From: Bacteroidota bacterium
GTDB taxonomy: Bacteria > Bacteroidota > Bacteroidia > Chitinophagales > BACL12
Length of the DNA: 57,025 bases
Assembly (NCBI GenBank): GCA_016124275.1
Contig: WGOA01000004.1
Coordinates: 1 to 57,025 of the forward strand
Direction of reading: 5' to 3'
Shown: one piece after another, positions 1 through 8,650 of the stretch
How the letters are laid out: each line of letters begins with the position of its first letter
Numbering within the stretch: the first letter of the stretch is position 1
The notes under the pieces: model-generated
Told to the model about the DNA's origin: nothing
Seen by the model: only the letters and a program-made list of their open reading frames with translations
Databases searched by the model: none
Program-made: the position numbers and the translations under genes

Positions 1-393
1 CATCCCGGCCTGGTCTTCATTCAGGACGTTGCCGTTGACTGGGAACAGACGCGTGTGCTGGCCGGTGAGCCGGGTGAGTTTGTGGCTATCGCAAGGCAGG
101 AGCGGAACGGGGGAAAGGCCCCTACTGGTGCCAGCAACGGCTCCGAAAACCGCTGGTTCCTCGGGGTCGTGACCGACGAAAACGCCCGTACCCTGGACCT
201 GCCGCTTGACTTTCTGGAAGCCGGCAAACGATACACCCTCAACCTCTACATGGACGGACCGGACGCCCATTGGAACGACAATCCAACGGCCTTTGCCACC
301 GACACGCGCGTGGTGACTGCGGCGGAAACGCTGCAGCTATACCTGGCTCCCGGTGGCGGCGTGGCTGCCTGCTTTCAGGTGTTGGAACAGTGA
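1..393 (+). CDS. GH97 glycoside hydrolase, C-terminal end (5' cut by window edge)
   Basis: The frame is open from base 1 and ends at TGA 391-393, giving about 130 C-terminal residues. The sequence runs from a WEQTRVLAGEPGEFVAIARQ stretch through NRWFLGVVTDENARTLDLPL to LAPGGGVAACF. This matches the C-terminal beta-sandwich of family GH97 retaining or inverting alpha-glycosidases (SusB-like), where 'T.VL.GE.GEY...ARR', 'W..G..T....R...L.L.FL' and 'LAPGGGF.A' recur. The catalytic TIM barrel lies outside the window, so substrate and mechanism cannot be read. GH97 enzymes are typically periplasmic or outer-membrane alpha-glucosidases or galactosidases of Bacteroidota. No terminator is visible in the 110 bases before the next gene. 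Confidence 0.82.
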   Translation, partial: HPGLVFIQDVAVDWEQTRVLAGEPGEFVAIARQERNGGKAPTGASNGSENRWFLGVVTDENARTLDLPLDFLEAGKRYTLNLYMDGPDAHWNDNPTAFATDTRVVTAAETLQLYLAPGGGVAACFQVLEQ

Positions 394-504
394 TGACGGT
401 CATTGCCAGCCATGACCACGAACATAGGCTATGATGCATCGCCATCATTGCGAGCAGCGGAAAAGTGAAGCACCTTTACGCAGGGTATAATCCCTAAACA
501 AATT

Positions 505-969
505 ATGAACACGCTGCTTCGTTGGAGAAAAGAAGGAACCAAGCTTCCTTCCATCCGCACGAACCTCTCTGACATTTTTGATGTCGAGAACTTTTTTAAT
601 GATCCGCTGTCCACCTTCATGGATGGCAAAGGATTTACCATGGTTCCGGCTACCAACATCCGGGAAACCGAAACTGAATTTGTGGTAGAGCTGGCCGCTC
701 CGGGAATGAAGAAGAAAGATTTCCACGTTGGCATCGAAAACGGTGTACTGGAAGTCAAGGTTGAAAAAGAAGAAGAGGCCAAAGAAGAAAAGCCCAACTT
801 CACCCGCCGCGAGTACAACTACAATGCGTTCTACCGCGCTTTTAACCTTCCCGAAACGGTCTCAACCGAAAAGATCAAAGCGGAATACCAGGAAGGGCTG
901 CTGAAAATCCACCTGCCCAAAGTGCCCACCGCCACGCAGAAATTGATCAAAGAAATTTCGGTGATGTAG
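505..969 (+). CDS. Small heat-shock protein, HSP20/alpha-crystallin family
   Basis: 154 residues, the usual size for bacterial Hsp20. The N-terminal arm (about residues 1-45) is followed by an alpha-crystallin domain at about 48-140: PATNIRETETEFVVELAAPG, then 'MKKKDFHVGIENGVLEVKVEKEEE', the FYRAFNLPETV segment, and 'YQEGLLKIHLPK', where the G-L-L/I motif of the family's beta-9 strand is present. The C-terminal tail carries 'LIKEISVM', which resembles the I-x-I motif that docks into neighbouring subunits. Function by family: ATP-independent holdase chaperone in the cytoplasm. It is convergent with the M1 peptidase gene and shares a hairpin terminator at 1016-1047. The ATG at 505 is the only plausible start. 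Confidence 0.93.
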   Translation: MNTLLRWRKEGTKLPSIRTNLSDIFDVENFFNDPLSTFMDGKGFTMVPATNIRETETEFVVELAAPGMKKKDFHVGIENGVLEVKVEKEEEAKEEKPNFTRREYNYNAFYRAFNLPETVSTEKIKAEYQEGLLKIHLPKVPTATQKLIKEISVM

Positions 970-1015
970 GCAGAGAAGTGGTTAAGAACATCAGGTTCTA
1001 AGGCGAATCGAAACG

Positions 1016-1047
1016 CAAAGGGCGGGTCCATGAGGATCCGCCCTTTG
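1016..1047. terminator. Bidirectional hairpin between convergent genes
   Basis: CAAAGGGCGG (1016-1025) pairs perfectly with CCGCCCTTTG (1038-1047), and the stem can extend inward by a G-T pair and three more pairs. It sits 46 bases after the Hsp20 stop and 20 bases after the minus-strand M1 peptidase stop. A U-poor tail (TGTGTGT) makes it a less than classical intrinsic terminator, but the placement between converging genes supports the role. Confidence 0.65.
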
Positions 1048-1067
1048 TGTGTGTTACAGCTTGACCC

Positions 1068-3674
1068 TTAATTGCTGCTCATCTCCTCCAGAATACGCTC
1101 GAGGTCTTTGATGCCACTTTCCAACGATGCTGTTTTGGCAGCAAAGTCCTTATCCTCCTTGGTCAGGCTCTCCTTTTGCTGTTCATAGCTGCTAACCACT
1201 TCGGCAATGGCTGCCTGGGCCACCTGGCTCATCCACCAAATTTCGGAGGAACCTGCCGCTGCCGCTAACGCCTTACAGCCTTCGACCACGGTGCCGTGAT
1301 CACTAATCCTGGCCAGGAACTCTCCGTAGGATTCCATGACCAGATACTGTTCCCATCCGTCAAAATCGTTGAGTTTCTCGATGAAAATGCTATTCTTATC
1401 GGGACCACCGTGGGTAGCATAAACGCCCAACATGGCAACTGTTACGTTTAGGTTTTCGCTCTTTTCGTAAGCCGCCGCCAATTCCAATGCGCGATCTCCA
1501 TCCAGTCGGCTGATTTCGCGAACAGCGTTAGCCACCATTCTCCAGGAGCTGTCGCTCAGCGCGGCTTCAAAAACCGGCAAGTATTGGAACTCCTCAAAAC
1601 CGCCCAGGTTGCGCATGGCTGCCACGCGAACATCCGATTTTTTATGGTTTTGAGTCAGGTCCAGTAACTTAGCGCGGATGGTTTCAGGGGTATTGCTTTC
1701 TAAAGAATAAGCATCCAGTGCCATTTCCTGAATGGCCCAAAAGGAATCATCAAAAGCCTTTACCAGTTGGGCATTGGCTTCGGCATCTTCGCCGGCGAGC
1801 TCGGCAAAATAAGCCACAGCTTCAGCGCGATCTAAAAACAAGGGACCGCGCTCCAATTGGCTCTCATACCATTCCTCAGGCTTGTTGTCCGTGATGACAC
1901 CCAAAATCATTTTCTCGGCGTCCACATTGATCCACTCCGGATTGATCACATCCAGCACAAAATCCTGCTTGCGGCGATCCAACTCCACGCGCTGGCGTTG
2001 AACCTTGCCGTTAACGTAAACATCAATGTCCAAAGGAATGCGGTACACCGGGGTTGCTTCTTCGCTTTGCACCTGCGAAATGGTCACGACCCATTTCCCT
2101 GAGCCTGCCTGCTGGCTGTAGTCAATCACCAACTCCGGGTGACCCGGTGCATAAAACCACTGGTTGAAAAACCAGTTCAGGTCCTGGCCTACCACATCTT
2201 CCATACTCATGCGGAATTCGTGCATTTCCACATCGGTGTACGCGTGATCGTTCAGGTATTTTTGCAGACCGACGAAGAAGGCATCGTCTCCGACAAGCTT
2301 GCGCAACATGTGCAGGACCCTTCCCCCCTTTTGGTAAGAGTGGCTGTCAAACATGTCTTCCTTGTCGTCATACCCAAAGCGGATGAGCGGCTCTTGCTTT
2401 GCCGTTGATTCATCCAGGTAAATTTCCAGGTCATCGTTCAAATGCAGGTCGGCGCGCTCCCGGCCGTACTTGTGCTCAAACCAGAGGTATTCTCCATACG
2501 TGGCAAAGCTCTCGTTCAAGGGCAGGTTAGCCCAGGACTCGCAGGTAACCAGGTCGCCAAACCAGTGGTGAAAAACCTCATGAGCAATAATGTCTTCATT
2601 GTCGCCATCCAGCAATTCGCGATCGGTTTGATGGAGCCCGTCGTAGTGAATCACCGCCGTGGTGTTTTCCATGGCACCGGACACAAAGTCCTCAACCACC
2701 ACCTGGCTGTACTTGGACCAGGGATAGACAAACCCGAGCTTAGCGGAGTAGAACTCCAGCATCTCGGGCGTATTGCCAAAAATCTGGCGGGCATAAGGTT
2801 CGTAATCTTTGCCAACGTAGTAGTCAACTACTTTGTCGCGCCAGCGGTCTTCAACGCGGGCAAACTCACCGACGGCCATCATGAACAAGTAGGGGGTATG
2901 AGGCTTATCCATAACCCAGTAGTCTGTCCGCGTGCCATCTTCGTTTTTGGTTTGCGAACGCAAATCGCCGTTGGAAAGGGTCAGGTACTTGTCGGCAACC
3001 GTAATGTACATTTCCTGTGTGGTGCGCTCGTTGCCCTGCTCAAACGTTGGGAACCAGCAGGAGCTGGATTCGGTCTCGCCCTGCGTCCAAACCTGGGTCG
3101 GTTTGTTTGGATCGGCGCCATCCGGATTAATAAAGTAGAGTCCCTTTTCTTCTGTGATGGCTTCGCTGCCCCCTTCTGGCAGTTCGTTGGGCTTGGCGGT
3201 ATAGCGGATGTAGAGCTGGTAGGTTTCTCCGCGCTTATACTCGCGGTCCAGCGCGATAGTCAACTTCCAATTATCGTATTGGTATTGCAGAGATGTTTTG
3301 GCTCCCCCTTCGCCCAACAGCGCAATTTCGTGGAGATCAAAGCCTTTGGCGTCCAGCGTGACGGAAGAAGATGGGTAAAAGTAGGGGGTCAGCTTCAGCG
3401 TGGCTTCGCCGTTCATGCGGGACTGCGCCCAGTCAAAGGACACCCTTAATGCCGTGTGCAACAGATCATGGGTGCGATCTTTAGAAGGGTTGTAGGCATC
3501 GGCCACATAAGGAGAGCGCTCCTCCGGATCAAAATCTGGAACCGGGCTTTCGGTTTGCCACGGTTCCAAATCAATGGCATCGCCCTGGGAACCGGAGGTT
3601 GAACGCGAAGTGCTGCACCCGGCTGCTAAAAGCCATGCAGCGGCGAAAAATGGAAGAGCCTTGCTGGTAAACAT
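1068..3674 (-). CDS. M1 family zinc aminopeptidase, lipoprotein, with C-terminal HEAT-like region
   Basis: 868 residues from the chosen ATG at 3674. The start was moved inward from 3710 so that the lipoprotein signal MFTSKALPFFAAAWLLAAGC begins the protein (lipobox Cys about residue 20). Gluzincin hallmarks are intact: the exopeptidase motif GAMENTTAV, then HEVFHHW (zinc and general base, about residues 364-370), and NESFATYGEYLW with the third zinc ligand Glu. The last 230 residues (about 640 onward) are helical, repeated and HEAT-like, as in the ERAP/tricorn-factor type of M1 enzymes. Role: removal of N-terminal amino acids from peptides in the periplasm or on a membrane surface. A possible -7 box (TATCTTTG, minus strand, 3763-3756) lies about 80 bases upstream. 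Confidence 0.92.
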   Translation of the reverse strand: MFTSKALPFFAAAWLLAAGCSTSRSTSGSQGDAIDLEPWQTESPVPDFDPEERSPYVADAYNPSKDRTHDLLHTALRVSFDWAQSRMNGEATLKLTPYFYPSSSVTLDAKGFDLHEIALLGEGGAKTSLQYQYDNWKLTIALDREYKRGETYQLYIRYTAKPNELPEGGSEAITEEKGLYFINPDGADPNKPTQVWTQGETESSSCWFPTFEQGNERTTQEMYITVADKYLTLSNGDLRSQTKNEDGTRTDYWVMDKPHTPYLFMMAVGEFARVEDRWRDKVVDYYVGKDYEPYARQIFGNTPEMLEFYSAKLGFVYPWSKYSQVVVEDFVSGAMENTTAVIHYDGLHQTDRELLDGDNEDIIAHEVFHHWFGDLVTCESWANLPLNESFATYGEYLWFEHKYGRERADLHLNDDLEIYLDESTAKQEPLIRFGYDDKEDMFDSHSYQKGGRVLHMLRKLVGDDAFFVGLQKYLNDHAYTDVEMHEFRMSMEDVVGQDLNWFFNQWFYAPGHPELVIDYSQQAGSGKWVVTISQVQSEEATPVYRIPLDIDVYVNGKVQRQRVELDRRKQDFVLDVINPEWINVDAEKMILGVITDNKPEEWYESQLERGPLFLDRAEAVAYFAELAGEDAEANAQLVKAFDDSFWAIQEMALDAYSLESNTPETIRAKLLDLTQNHKKSDVRVAAMRNLGGFEEFQYLPVFEAALSDSSWRMVANAVREISRLDGDRALELAAAYEKSENLNVTVAMLGVYATHGGPDKNSIFIEKLNDFDGWEQYLVMESYGEFLARISDHGTVVEGCKALAAAAGSSEIWWMSQVAQAAIAEVVSSYEQQKESLTKEDKDFAAKTASLESGIKDLERILEEMSSN

Positions 3675-3755
3675 GTAGAAAAGAGGAGTTGAAGGGCTGC
3701 CGAATGCCATCTTCCTGATGCGCTAAACGGCTGCACGCATGGAGCAAAAGAGCCG

Positions 3756-3763
3756 CAAAGATA
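3756..3763 (-). promoter_or_regulatory. Bacteroidota -7 box (TATCTTTG) upstream of the M1 peptidase
   Basis: On the minus strand the bases read TATCTTTG, an exact match to the Bacteroidota consensus TAnnTTTG. Distance to the chosen ATG is 81 bases, so this promoter would give a leader of about 75 nt. No clear -33 TTG box was found. Confidence 0.4.
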
Positions 3764-3913
3764 CCGCGTTCCTAGGGGTCACGTTGCTTTTGAAATGTGA
3801 AATTTCGTTAAGGTTGATAAGCAAACGGGTTGGATTCCTAAACCAATAGCTGCAAAAAGGCATTTTCCCCTTCGACCTGAAGCTGTATTTTAGGGGGCTA
3901 AAGCAGAATATCC

Positions 3914-4396
3914 TTGAAAGTTAACATAGGTCAGCATACATATCGCATTGAGGGTCAGAATATTGATGGAAAAGAAGCGGAGCTTGACCTTCTTGCTACC
4001 GGCAAGGGCGGCTTTCACATTATTCGAGACGGCCACGGCTACACCGCAGAAGTTCTGGCAGCTGATGCTGCGGCCAAATCGTTTACCATTCGCGTGAACG
4101 GCAACGAATACGAGGTGCAGGTGCAGGACCATTTTGACGAACTGTTGGAAAAAATGGGTCTCCAGACGCTGGCGGGCAGCAAGGTTGAAAACATCAAGGC
4201 TCCAATGCCAGGCCTTGTGCTGGAAGTGATGGTCAACGCCGGTCAAACGGTTCAAAAGGGCGATGCCGTGCTGATCCTGGAAGCCATGAAAATGGAAAAC
4301 GTGCTCAAGGCTCCCGGCGACGGCACCGTGGTTTCGGTTGAGGTGAGCAAAGGCAATGCCGTGGAGAAAAACGCAGTGTTGATCCGGATGGGTTAA
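3914..4396 (+). CDS. Biotin carboxyl carrier (biotinyl/lipoyl attachment) protein
   Basis: 160 residues. The C-terminal 75 residues form a biotinyl domain: 'IKAPMPGLVLEVMVNAGQ', then EAMKMEN with the biotinylated Lys at about residue 126, then 'VLKAPGDGTVVSVEVSKG'. The N-terminal half (KVNIGQHTYRIEG...) matches the segment that precedes the biotin domain in stand-alone Bacteroidota carriers of propionyl-CoA/acyl-CoA carboxylase or oxaloacetate decarboxylase complexes. The start codon is TTG at 3914 (TTG AAA GTT AAC); no in-frame ATG precedes the conserved segment. No carboxylase or transcarboxylase subunit lies within the window, so its partner enzyme is unknown. Convergent with the next gene, 17 bases apart. 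Confidence 0.88.
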   Translation: MKVNIGQHTYRIEGQNIDGKEAELDLLATGKGGFHIIRDGHGYTAEVLAADAAAKSFTIRVNGNEYEVQVQDHFDELLEKMGLQTLAGSKVENIKAPMPGLVLEVMVNAGQTVQKGDAVLILEAMKMENVLKAPGDGTVVSVEVSKGNAVEKNAVLIRMG

Positions 4397-4413
4397 ACCG
4401 GCTGCAACGGCTG

Positions 4414-5535
4414 TTAAGCCTTGGTTTCCCGGACCCGGTAATGCACCCCGCGCGCGGCCAGATGCGCCAGTAAAAACCGGAAGTTTTCTTCTGATTTGCC
4501 CAGGTATTCCGGAGGCGAAATGCCCGCGTGCTTGTAGCGGCCTTCGAGCACTAACCGGGCCGCTCCCGTGGCGGTATAGCCAGTAGTTCTGGCCATGGAC
4601 GACGTTTGCGTAGCCGCATCGTAGCGGTCCAGCAGATCATACGTGTAGGCGCGCGCCGGCCCTTCCACTGTAACCCGCATGACCGTGAATTCCTCTTCCT
4701 GCTCGCCGAGTTTCCACATCGGGAACAACAAACGGGCGCTCAGGTCAAGCGGGCGAATGCTCTGACCGCGTATCTCAATGGGCTCTTTGCTGAAAAACCC
4801 GGTTTCGCGCAAGGCGCGCATCAGGGTGGCATGACCGGGATAACGCAGGGTGCGTTCAATCATGTTGGGCACTTTAGAGCAGGTTTGCACCAAGCTGCGA
4901 AGTCCGTCTGAATTGAAGGCTTCCAGCGTGCCAACTCCTTCAAAATCAAGGGGTTCTATTTCGCTGAGGGCGGGTTTGACCACTACTTGCCCACCCACCA
5001 CAATTCGCGCCGGGCGCGTGTATTCCTCCAGCACGTCAATGGGCGAAAACGGTGCTTTGTATTCGTAGGGCCAGCGGCGCTCGCGCGGCAAACCGCCCAC
5101 CAGGCACTCGAAGCGGTTCACTTCCATGCGCTCGAGGTGGTACCCCAAAATGATGTTGTCCATACCCGGTGCTACCCCAATGTCCATCACGGCCGTGACG
5201 CCGTTGGTGCGGGCCAGTTCATCCAGGTCGAAGGGGTTTTCGTTGAAGAACGAGATGTCCACCGCATGAACGCCGGCTTCGATGACCGCTTCCAATACCC
5301 GGAAGCCGAGAAAACCGGGCACCGCCCCAACCACCAGGTCCATGCCGGCCACGGTCTTTTTAACCTGTTGCGGATCGCTCAGGTCGGCCTGACGGGTGGC
5401 AATGCCGTGGTCGCGGCGCATGCGCGAGAGGGCTTCCGTGTCCAGATCAACCGAAACGACGTCATAGTCTTTGGCCAGGTCTATGGCCATGGCGCGGCCC
5501 ACCATGCCGGCTCCGAGAACGGCGATCTTTTTCAT
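4414..5535 (-). CDS. Saccharopine dehydrogenase-like oxidoreductase
   Basis: 373 residues from the ATG at 5535. It opens with a Rossmann fold, 'MKKIAVLGAGMVGRAMAIDLA' (GxGxxG at residues 8-13), and 'VVSVDLD' with an acidic residue at the end of beta-2, which usually favours NAD. 'DISFFNENPFDLDELA' and 'DIGVAPGMDNIILGYHLE' are typical of the saccharopine dehydrogenase family (LYS9/LysDH-like), which acts in lysine metabolism. I cannot tell the biosynthetic from the catabolic direction or exclude a homologous dehydrogenase with another substrate. The start was moved in 27 codons to the family N-terminus; a TATCTTCG box on the minus strand (5548-5541) then lies 5 bases before the ATG. Confidence 0.85.
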   Translation of the reverse strand: MKKIAVLGAGMVGRAMAIDLAKDYDVVSVDLDTEALSRMRRDHGIATRQADLSDPQQVKKTVAGMDLVVGAVPGFLGFRVLEAVIEAGVHAVDISFFNENPFDLDELARTNGVTAVMDIGVAPGMDNIILGYHLERMEVNRFECLVGGLPRERRWPYEYKAPFSPIDVLEEYTRPARIVVGGQVVVKPALSEIEPLDFEGVGTLEAFNSDGLRSLVQTCSKVPNMIERTLRYPGHATLMRALRETGFFSKEPIEIRGQSIRPLDLSARLLFPMWKLGEQEEEFTVMRVTVEGPARAYTYDLLDRYDAATQTSSMARTTGYTATGAARLVLEGRYKHAGISPPEYLGKSEENFRFLLAHLAARGVHYRVRETKA

Positions 5536-5540
5536 GGCCA

Positions 5541-5548
5541 CGAAGATA
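5541..5548 (-). promoter_or_regulatory. Near-consensus -7 box 5 nt before a start codon
   Basis: Minus strand reads TATCTTCG, one mismatch from TAnnTTTG, ending 5 bases before the ATG at 5535. It supports this start for the saccharopine-dehydrogenase-like gene and implies a leaderless or nearly leaderless mRNA. Confidence 0.4.
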
Positions 5549-5640
5549 ATGCGCGGTCTGCGGGGCTGCGAAGCGCAGCGAAACCTTTCGCCCGAAAGGG
5601 CTGCTGCCAACTGCACTTGCCAAAAACCTACCTGCCCGAA

Positions 5641-8415
5641 TCAGGGCGCGTACACCACCTTTTCGGTTTGCGCAAAACCATCGGTGCGCAGCACGATCAG
5701 GTACAATCCGGCCGGCAGGGTCAGGCTGCTGAGGTCAACCGTCAGCGTGTGCAGGCCCGGCGCTGCCGTTTGCACGGGTTGCAACTCAGCCACCCGCTGT
5801 CCCGTGGGTGTGAACAGCGCAATCTCTACCTGCGCCGCGCGCTCCAGGCTCAAGTTCATTTGCACAAAGCCGCTGCTTACCGTGGGCTGCAACGAGAAAC
5901 CGGCCAGCGGGGAGCCCGTATCGCTAAGCCCGGTTCCCGTCTCAAAGATGGCCTCCAGCGTATCGCCAGTGGAAATGGCGAAGTAGCCGTTTGCATCGGT
6001 GGCCGAAGGGTTCATGAATTGGTTGTACAAATTCCAGTTGCGGAAGGCGTAGCCGGAGGCCGGGTTGGCGGTAACACTCACCAAAGAGCCGCTGATGTAG
6101 GCGCCATCCCAGGGATAGCTCAGGGGCTCTATAGCATTAATGGTTACGGTTCCGGCACCGGGCGGCTGCACCACCACGTGAATGTTGTAGGCGGGAAGTT
6201 CCGTCAGGCGGAAATGTGCGGTAATGGTGTCGCCTTCGGTCAGTTCCAAGGTCACAAAGGGCTCTTCGCTGTCCGGCAACACCACGTGGTTGTTGAGTTC
6301 CCAGCGGTCGAAGGTCCAGCCGTCCAGTTCTACCGCGCTGAGGTCCAGCTCCACGCCGCTGAGGTACACGGCGTTAAAGGGGTAAAAGGGTGGCTCCAGC
6401 GTGTTAATGGTGATCTCGCCGCTCATAGGAGGGTCAACCTGCAAGGTTATGGGCCAGGCGTCTTCGCCAAAGCAATCTTCCATACCGCCCACAATCAGGC
6501 CGCAGCGCGCGATGATGAAGTCGCGGAGCTCGGTAACTTCTGCTTCCCAGCCCGTTACGCTGCCGCCCCAACGGGCAATCTGATCCGGCATTTCAGGGCG
6601 GATAACATCAATGAGGCTGTCCAGGAAGGGAAGGGCAAAATCGCAATTCAAGTACCAGTTGGTCAGGTCAGAGTAGCGGTTGATGTAATCATCGCGAAAG
6701 TCTTCATTGTCCTGCAACTTGTTGAGCAAGGCCATGTGGCCTTCGGGATCGGACCAGCCGTCCAGTTCGGTCGGGTCGCAAGGGTCGGCGGTTGGGCCGG
6801 TGTCGGGAATGCCGGTGTAGTTGACGTAGTGGCCAAAGGAGGCATCGTCATCCCAAAGGGCATAGCGCCATTTTTTCTTGTCGCCGTCAGGGTTGCGGCC
6901 GCGCCACCAGGCGGTGTTCCAGTTGAGCCAGTCCATGCACACAATCCAGCTGTGCAGAATGGTGTAGTCTATGAGGCTGCCCACGTTGTAGAGCTCGTCC
7001 ACATAGGCGTAGTTGGCTGGATCGGTCATGTCATTGGTCAGGATGTAGTTGAAGAGCGCATCCCACTCCACGCGGCTGCCGTATTCTTCCCAAGTGCCAC
7101 CCCAGGTTTTCAAAAAGTCAATGTTGAACTCATCCTGGTCGTAGTAATAGCTGGTGAAATCGGGATCGTCTATTTTTTCCCGAATTTCATAAACGCCCCA
7201 GTATTGACCATTAACGTATAAAATTGCGGGTTCATAGGTGCGCTCGTCTAAGCGCAAATCAGCTGCATGCGAAAGCGCATGCACGTAAGCGTCGCGGATG
7301 TAAGCGCCGTTTTCATAGGGATAGTTATCGTTTGCGGCAGCTTTCAGAATCAGGCGCTGAAACTGGTCGCGGTCTTTGTCGCGGAAAATTTGGTGCTCCA
7401 CGTCGTTCGCATACCCCAGTTGGTCGCGGGTGATGTAGTCAATGCCGCGTTGCGGGTAGGCCCAGCTGTCGTTGCCGTGCTCGTTGTAATCGCCTACGGC
7501 TTCTGCGAGCAGGTTGCCCGAAGCATCAAACAATTCGAACGAACCAATGGGCTCCAGAAAACTGCCGTTGAGCAGGTCATCAACCTGGTTGCCTGCGATG
7601 GACATTACCGGAATGGTGTGTCCGGGACCGATCAGGTACGTGTTGGTCTCAACAAAGCTGGCAAAAATGTCGGGATCTGAGGGAAAGGCGGCTGCGCGCA
7701 CCACCGTGTTTGCGGCAACATTGATGGGGCCGGAATACACCGTGGATGTTGCGGTTGGAAGGTCGCCATTGGTGGTGTAGCGCAGGGTAACTCCGGCATC
7801 GGGCGTGGTGATCGTGACGGTTGTTGCGGCGCTGTAAAGTCCGGCTTCAGGAGCGAGTACCGGCGTTGTCGCGTACTCATCAAACTTGACCCCTCCGTTG
7901 GTTGCACCCGGTGTGGGGTTCGTGAAAATGACCCAATCCGCCGCGCCGGATGTGCTTCGTCCCCAGGAATGGCGGCTTTGGTTGGGCACTGCGATGCCAT
8001 TTGAATCCAAATGCACGCCGGCCGGATCGGTAAAGTACACGCCTTCGCGCCGACGGGTTTGGGTAATCTTAAAATTGGTGTGATTGTGGGTGCCCACCGT
8101 AACGTTCCGTCCTGAACACCAAAAACGAAGGTGCCCTCCCGCCGGAATGGTCACACCGGTTGGTATGGGCCATTTGGTAGGCTCATCGGCGCGGTCGCTC
8201 AAGTGATAGCCACCCAAATCCACGGGCGTGCTGCCGGCATTGTACAATTCTACCCAATCCTCATATTCCCCAAAATTGTCCGCGATGGCGTTGTAATTGG
8301 CCGCAGAGAATTCGTTAACGAGCACCTGCGCCTGAGCGCGGGGCACCAACCCCAACAACAAGGCAGAAAAGGCAAGACCAGACCAGGTAAACGTTTGGAG
8401 CATAGCGAAGGGCAT
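5641..8415 (-). CDS. Secreted lamin-tail + CotH-kinase-like protein with type IX sorting domain
   Basis: About 924 residues. Order of parts: signal peptide (MLQTFTWSGLAFSALLLGL... RAQA); lamin-tail domain (about 30-165: 'VNEFSAANYNAIADNFGEYEDWVELYN', 'LGGYHLSD'); a chitobiase-type bacterial Ig-like segment (about 190-265: 'LRYTTNGDLPTATSTVYSGP'); CotH-like atypical kinase domain (about 275-610: 'RLILKAAANDNYPYENGAYIRD', 'VNGQYWGVYEIREKID'); two InlB-B-like beta repeats starting 'PPMSGEITINTLEPP' and 'PPGAGTVTINAIEPL'; C-terminal sorting domain ending in LPAGLYLIVLRTDGFAQTEK. CotH proteins are protein kinases in spore coats; here it is probably cell-surface or extracellular. ATG at 8415 or 8403 both give a signal peptide. 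A 744-codon open frame on the opposite strand is a shadow of this gene. Confidence 0.88.
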   Translation of the reverse strand: MPFAMLQTFTWSGLAFSALLLGLVPRAQAQVLVNEFSAANYNAIADNFGEYEDWVELYNAGSTPVDLGGYHLSDRADEPTKWPIPTGVTIPAGGHLRFWCSGRNVTVGTHNHTNFKITQTRRREGVYFTDPAGVHLDSNGIAVPNQSRHSWGRSTSGAADWVIFTNPTPGATNGGVKFDEYATTPVLAPEAGLYSAATTVTITTPDAGVTLRYTTNGDLPTATSTVYSGPINVAANTVVRAAAFPSDPDIFASFVETNTYLIGPGHTIPVMSIAGNQVDDLLNGSFLEPIGSFELFDASGNLLAEAVGDYNEHGNDSWAYPQRGIDYITRDQLGYANDVEHQIFRDKDRDQFQRLILKAAANDNYPYENGAYIRDAYVHALSHAADLRLDERTYEPAILYVNGQYWGVYEIREKIDDPDFTSYYYDQDEFNIDFLKTWGGTWEEYGSRVEWDALFNYILTNDMTDPANYAYVDELYNVGSLIDYTILHSWIVCMDWLNWNTAWWRGRNPDGDKKKWRYALWDDDASFGHYVNYTGIPDTGPTADPCDPTELDGWSDPEGHMALLNKLQDNEDFRDDYINRYSDLTNWYLNCDFALPFLDSLIDVIRPEMPDQIARWGGSVTGWEAEVTELRDFIIARCGLIVGGMEDCFGEDAWPITLQVDPPMSGEITINTLEPPFYPFNAVYLSGVELDLSAVELDGWTFDRWELNNHVVLPDSEEPFVTLELTEGDTITAHFRLTELPAYNIHVVVQPPGAGTVTINAIEPLSYPWDGAYISGSLVSVTANPASGYAFRNWNLYNQFMNPSATDANGYFAISTGDTLEAIFETGTGLSDTGSPLAGFSLQPTVSSGFVQMNLSLERAAQVEIALFTPTGQRVAELQPVQTAAPGLHTLTVDLSSLTLPAGLYLIVLRTDGFAQTEKVVYAP

Positions 8416-8637
8416 TTGGGTGGAGCGCAGAAATCTTTTTGCCCGGAAAACCAAGAAAAGGGGGTAAAGATTAAGCCAATGTTAAATCTACGGATTACGA
8501 TTCAACCCATTGGCATAGAACCTTTGCCAAAATGGCCGCATCCTTAAGGTTCATGGCAGGTGATTGGGTGGATTAAGAGGTTTGGCTTCGGTATTGGGGG
8601 GTCGAAGGCGGGTTAACCGCTGCTCAGGTTCCACCCG

Positions 8638-8645
8638 TATCTTCG
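8638..8645 (+). promoter_or_regulatory. Near-consensus -7 box 5 nt before ATG 8651
   Basis: TATCTTCG, one mismatch from TAnnTTTG, ends 5 bases before the ATG at 8651. The position fits the recurring leaderless pattern of this window and argues for that start over the longer open frame beginning at 8564. Confidence 0.4.
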
Positions 8646-8650
8646 CCCCA

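Noticed and set aside
425..480. CATTGCGAGC-type sequence before the Hsp20 gene, resembling short dispersed repeats of other genomes
   Set aside because: Only one partial copy, with no inverted partner or second instance in the window.
486..491. TATAAT hexamer before the Hsp20 gene
   Set aside because: The main Bacteroidota sigma factor recognises TAnnTTTG and not TATAAT; a single hexamer without a -35 partner is not evidence.
2442..3449. 335-codon plus-strand frame
   Set aside because: Antisense shadow of the M1 peptidase gene, whose catalytic motifs are read on the minus strand.
4987..7221. 744-codon open frame on the plus strand
   Set aside because: It lies antisense to the CotH-like and saccharopine-dehydrogenase-like genes, has no recognisable domain and crosses their intergenic gap; long antisense frames are common at this G+C content.
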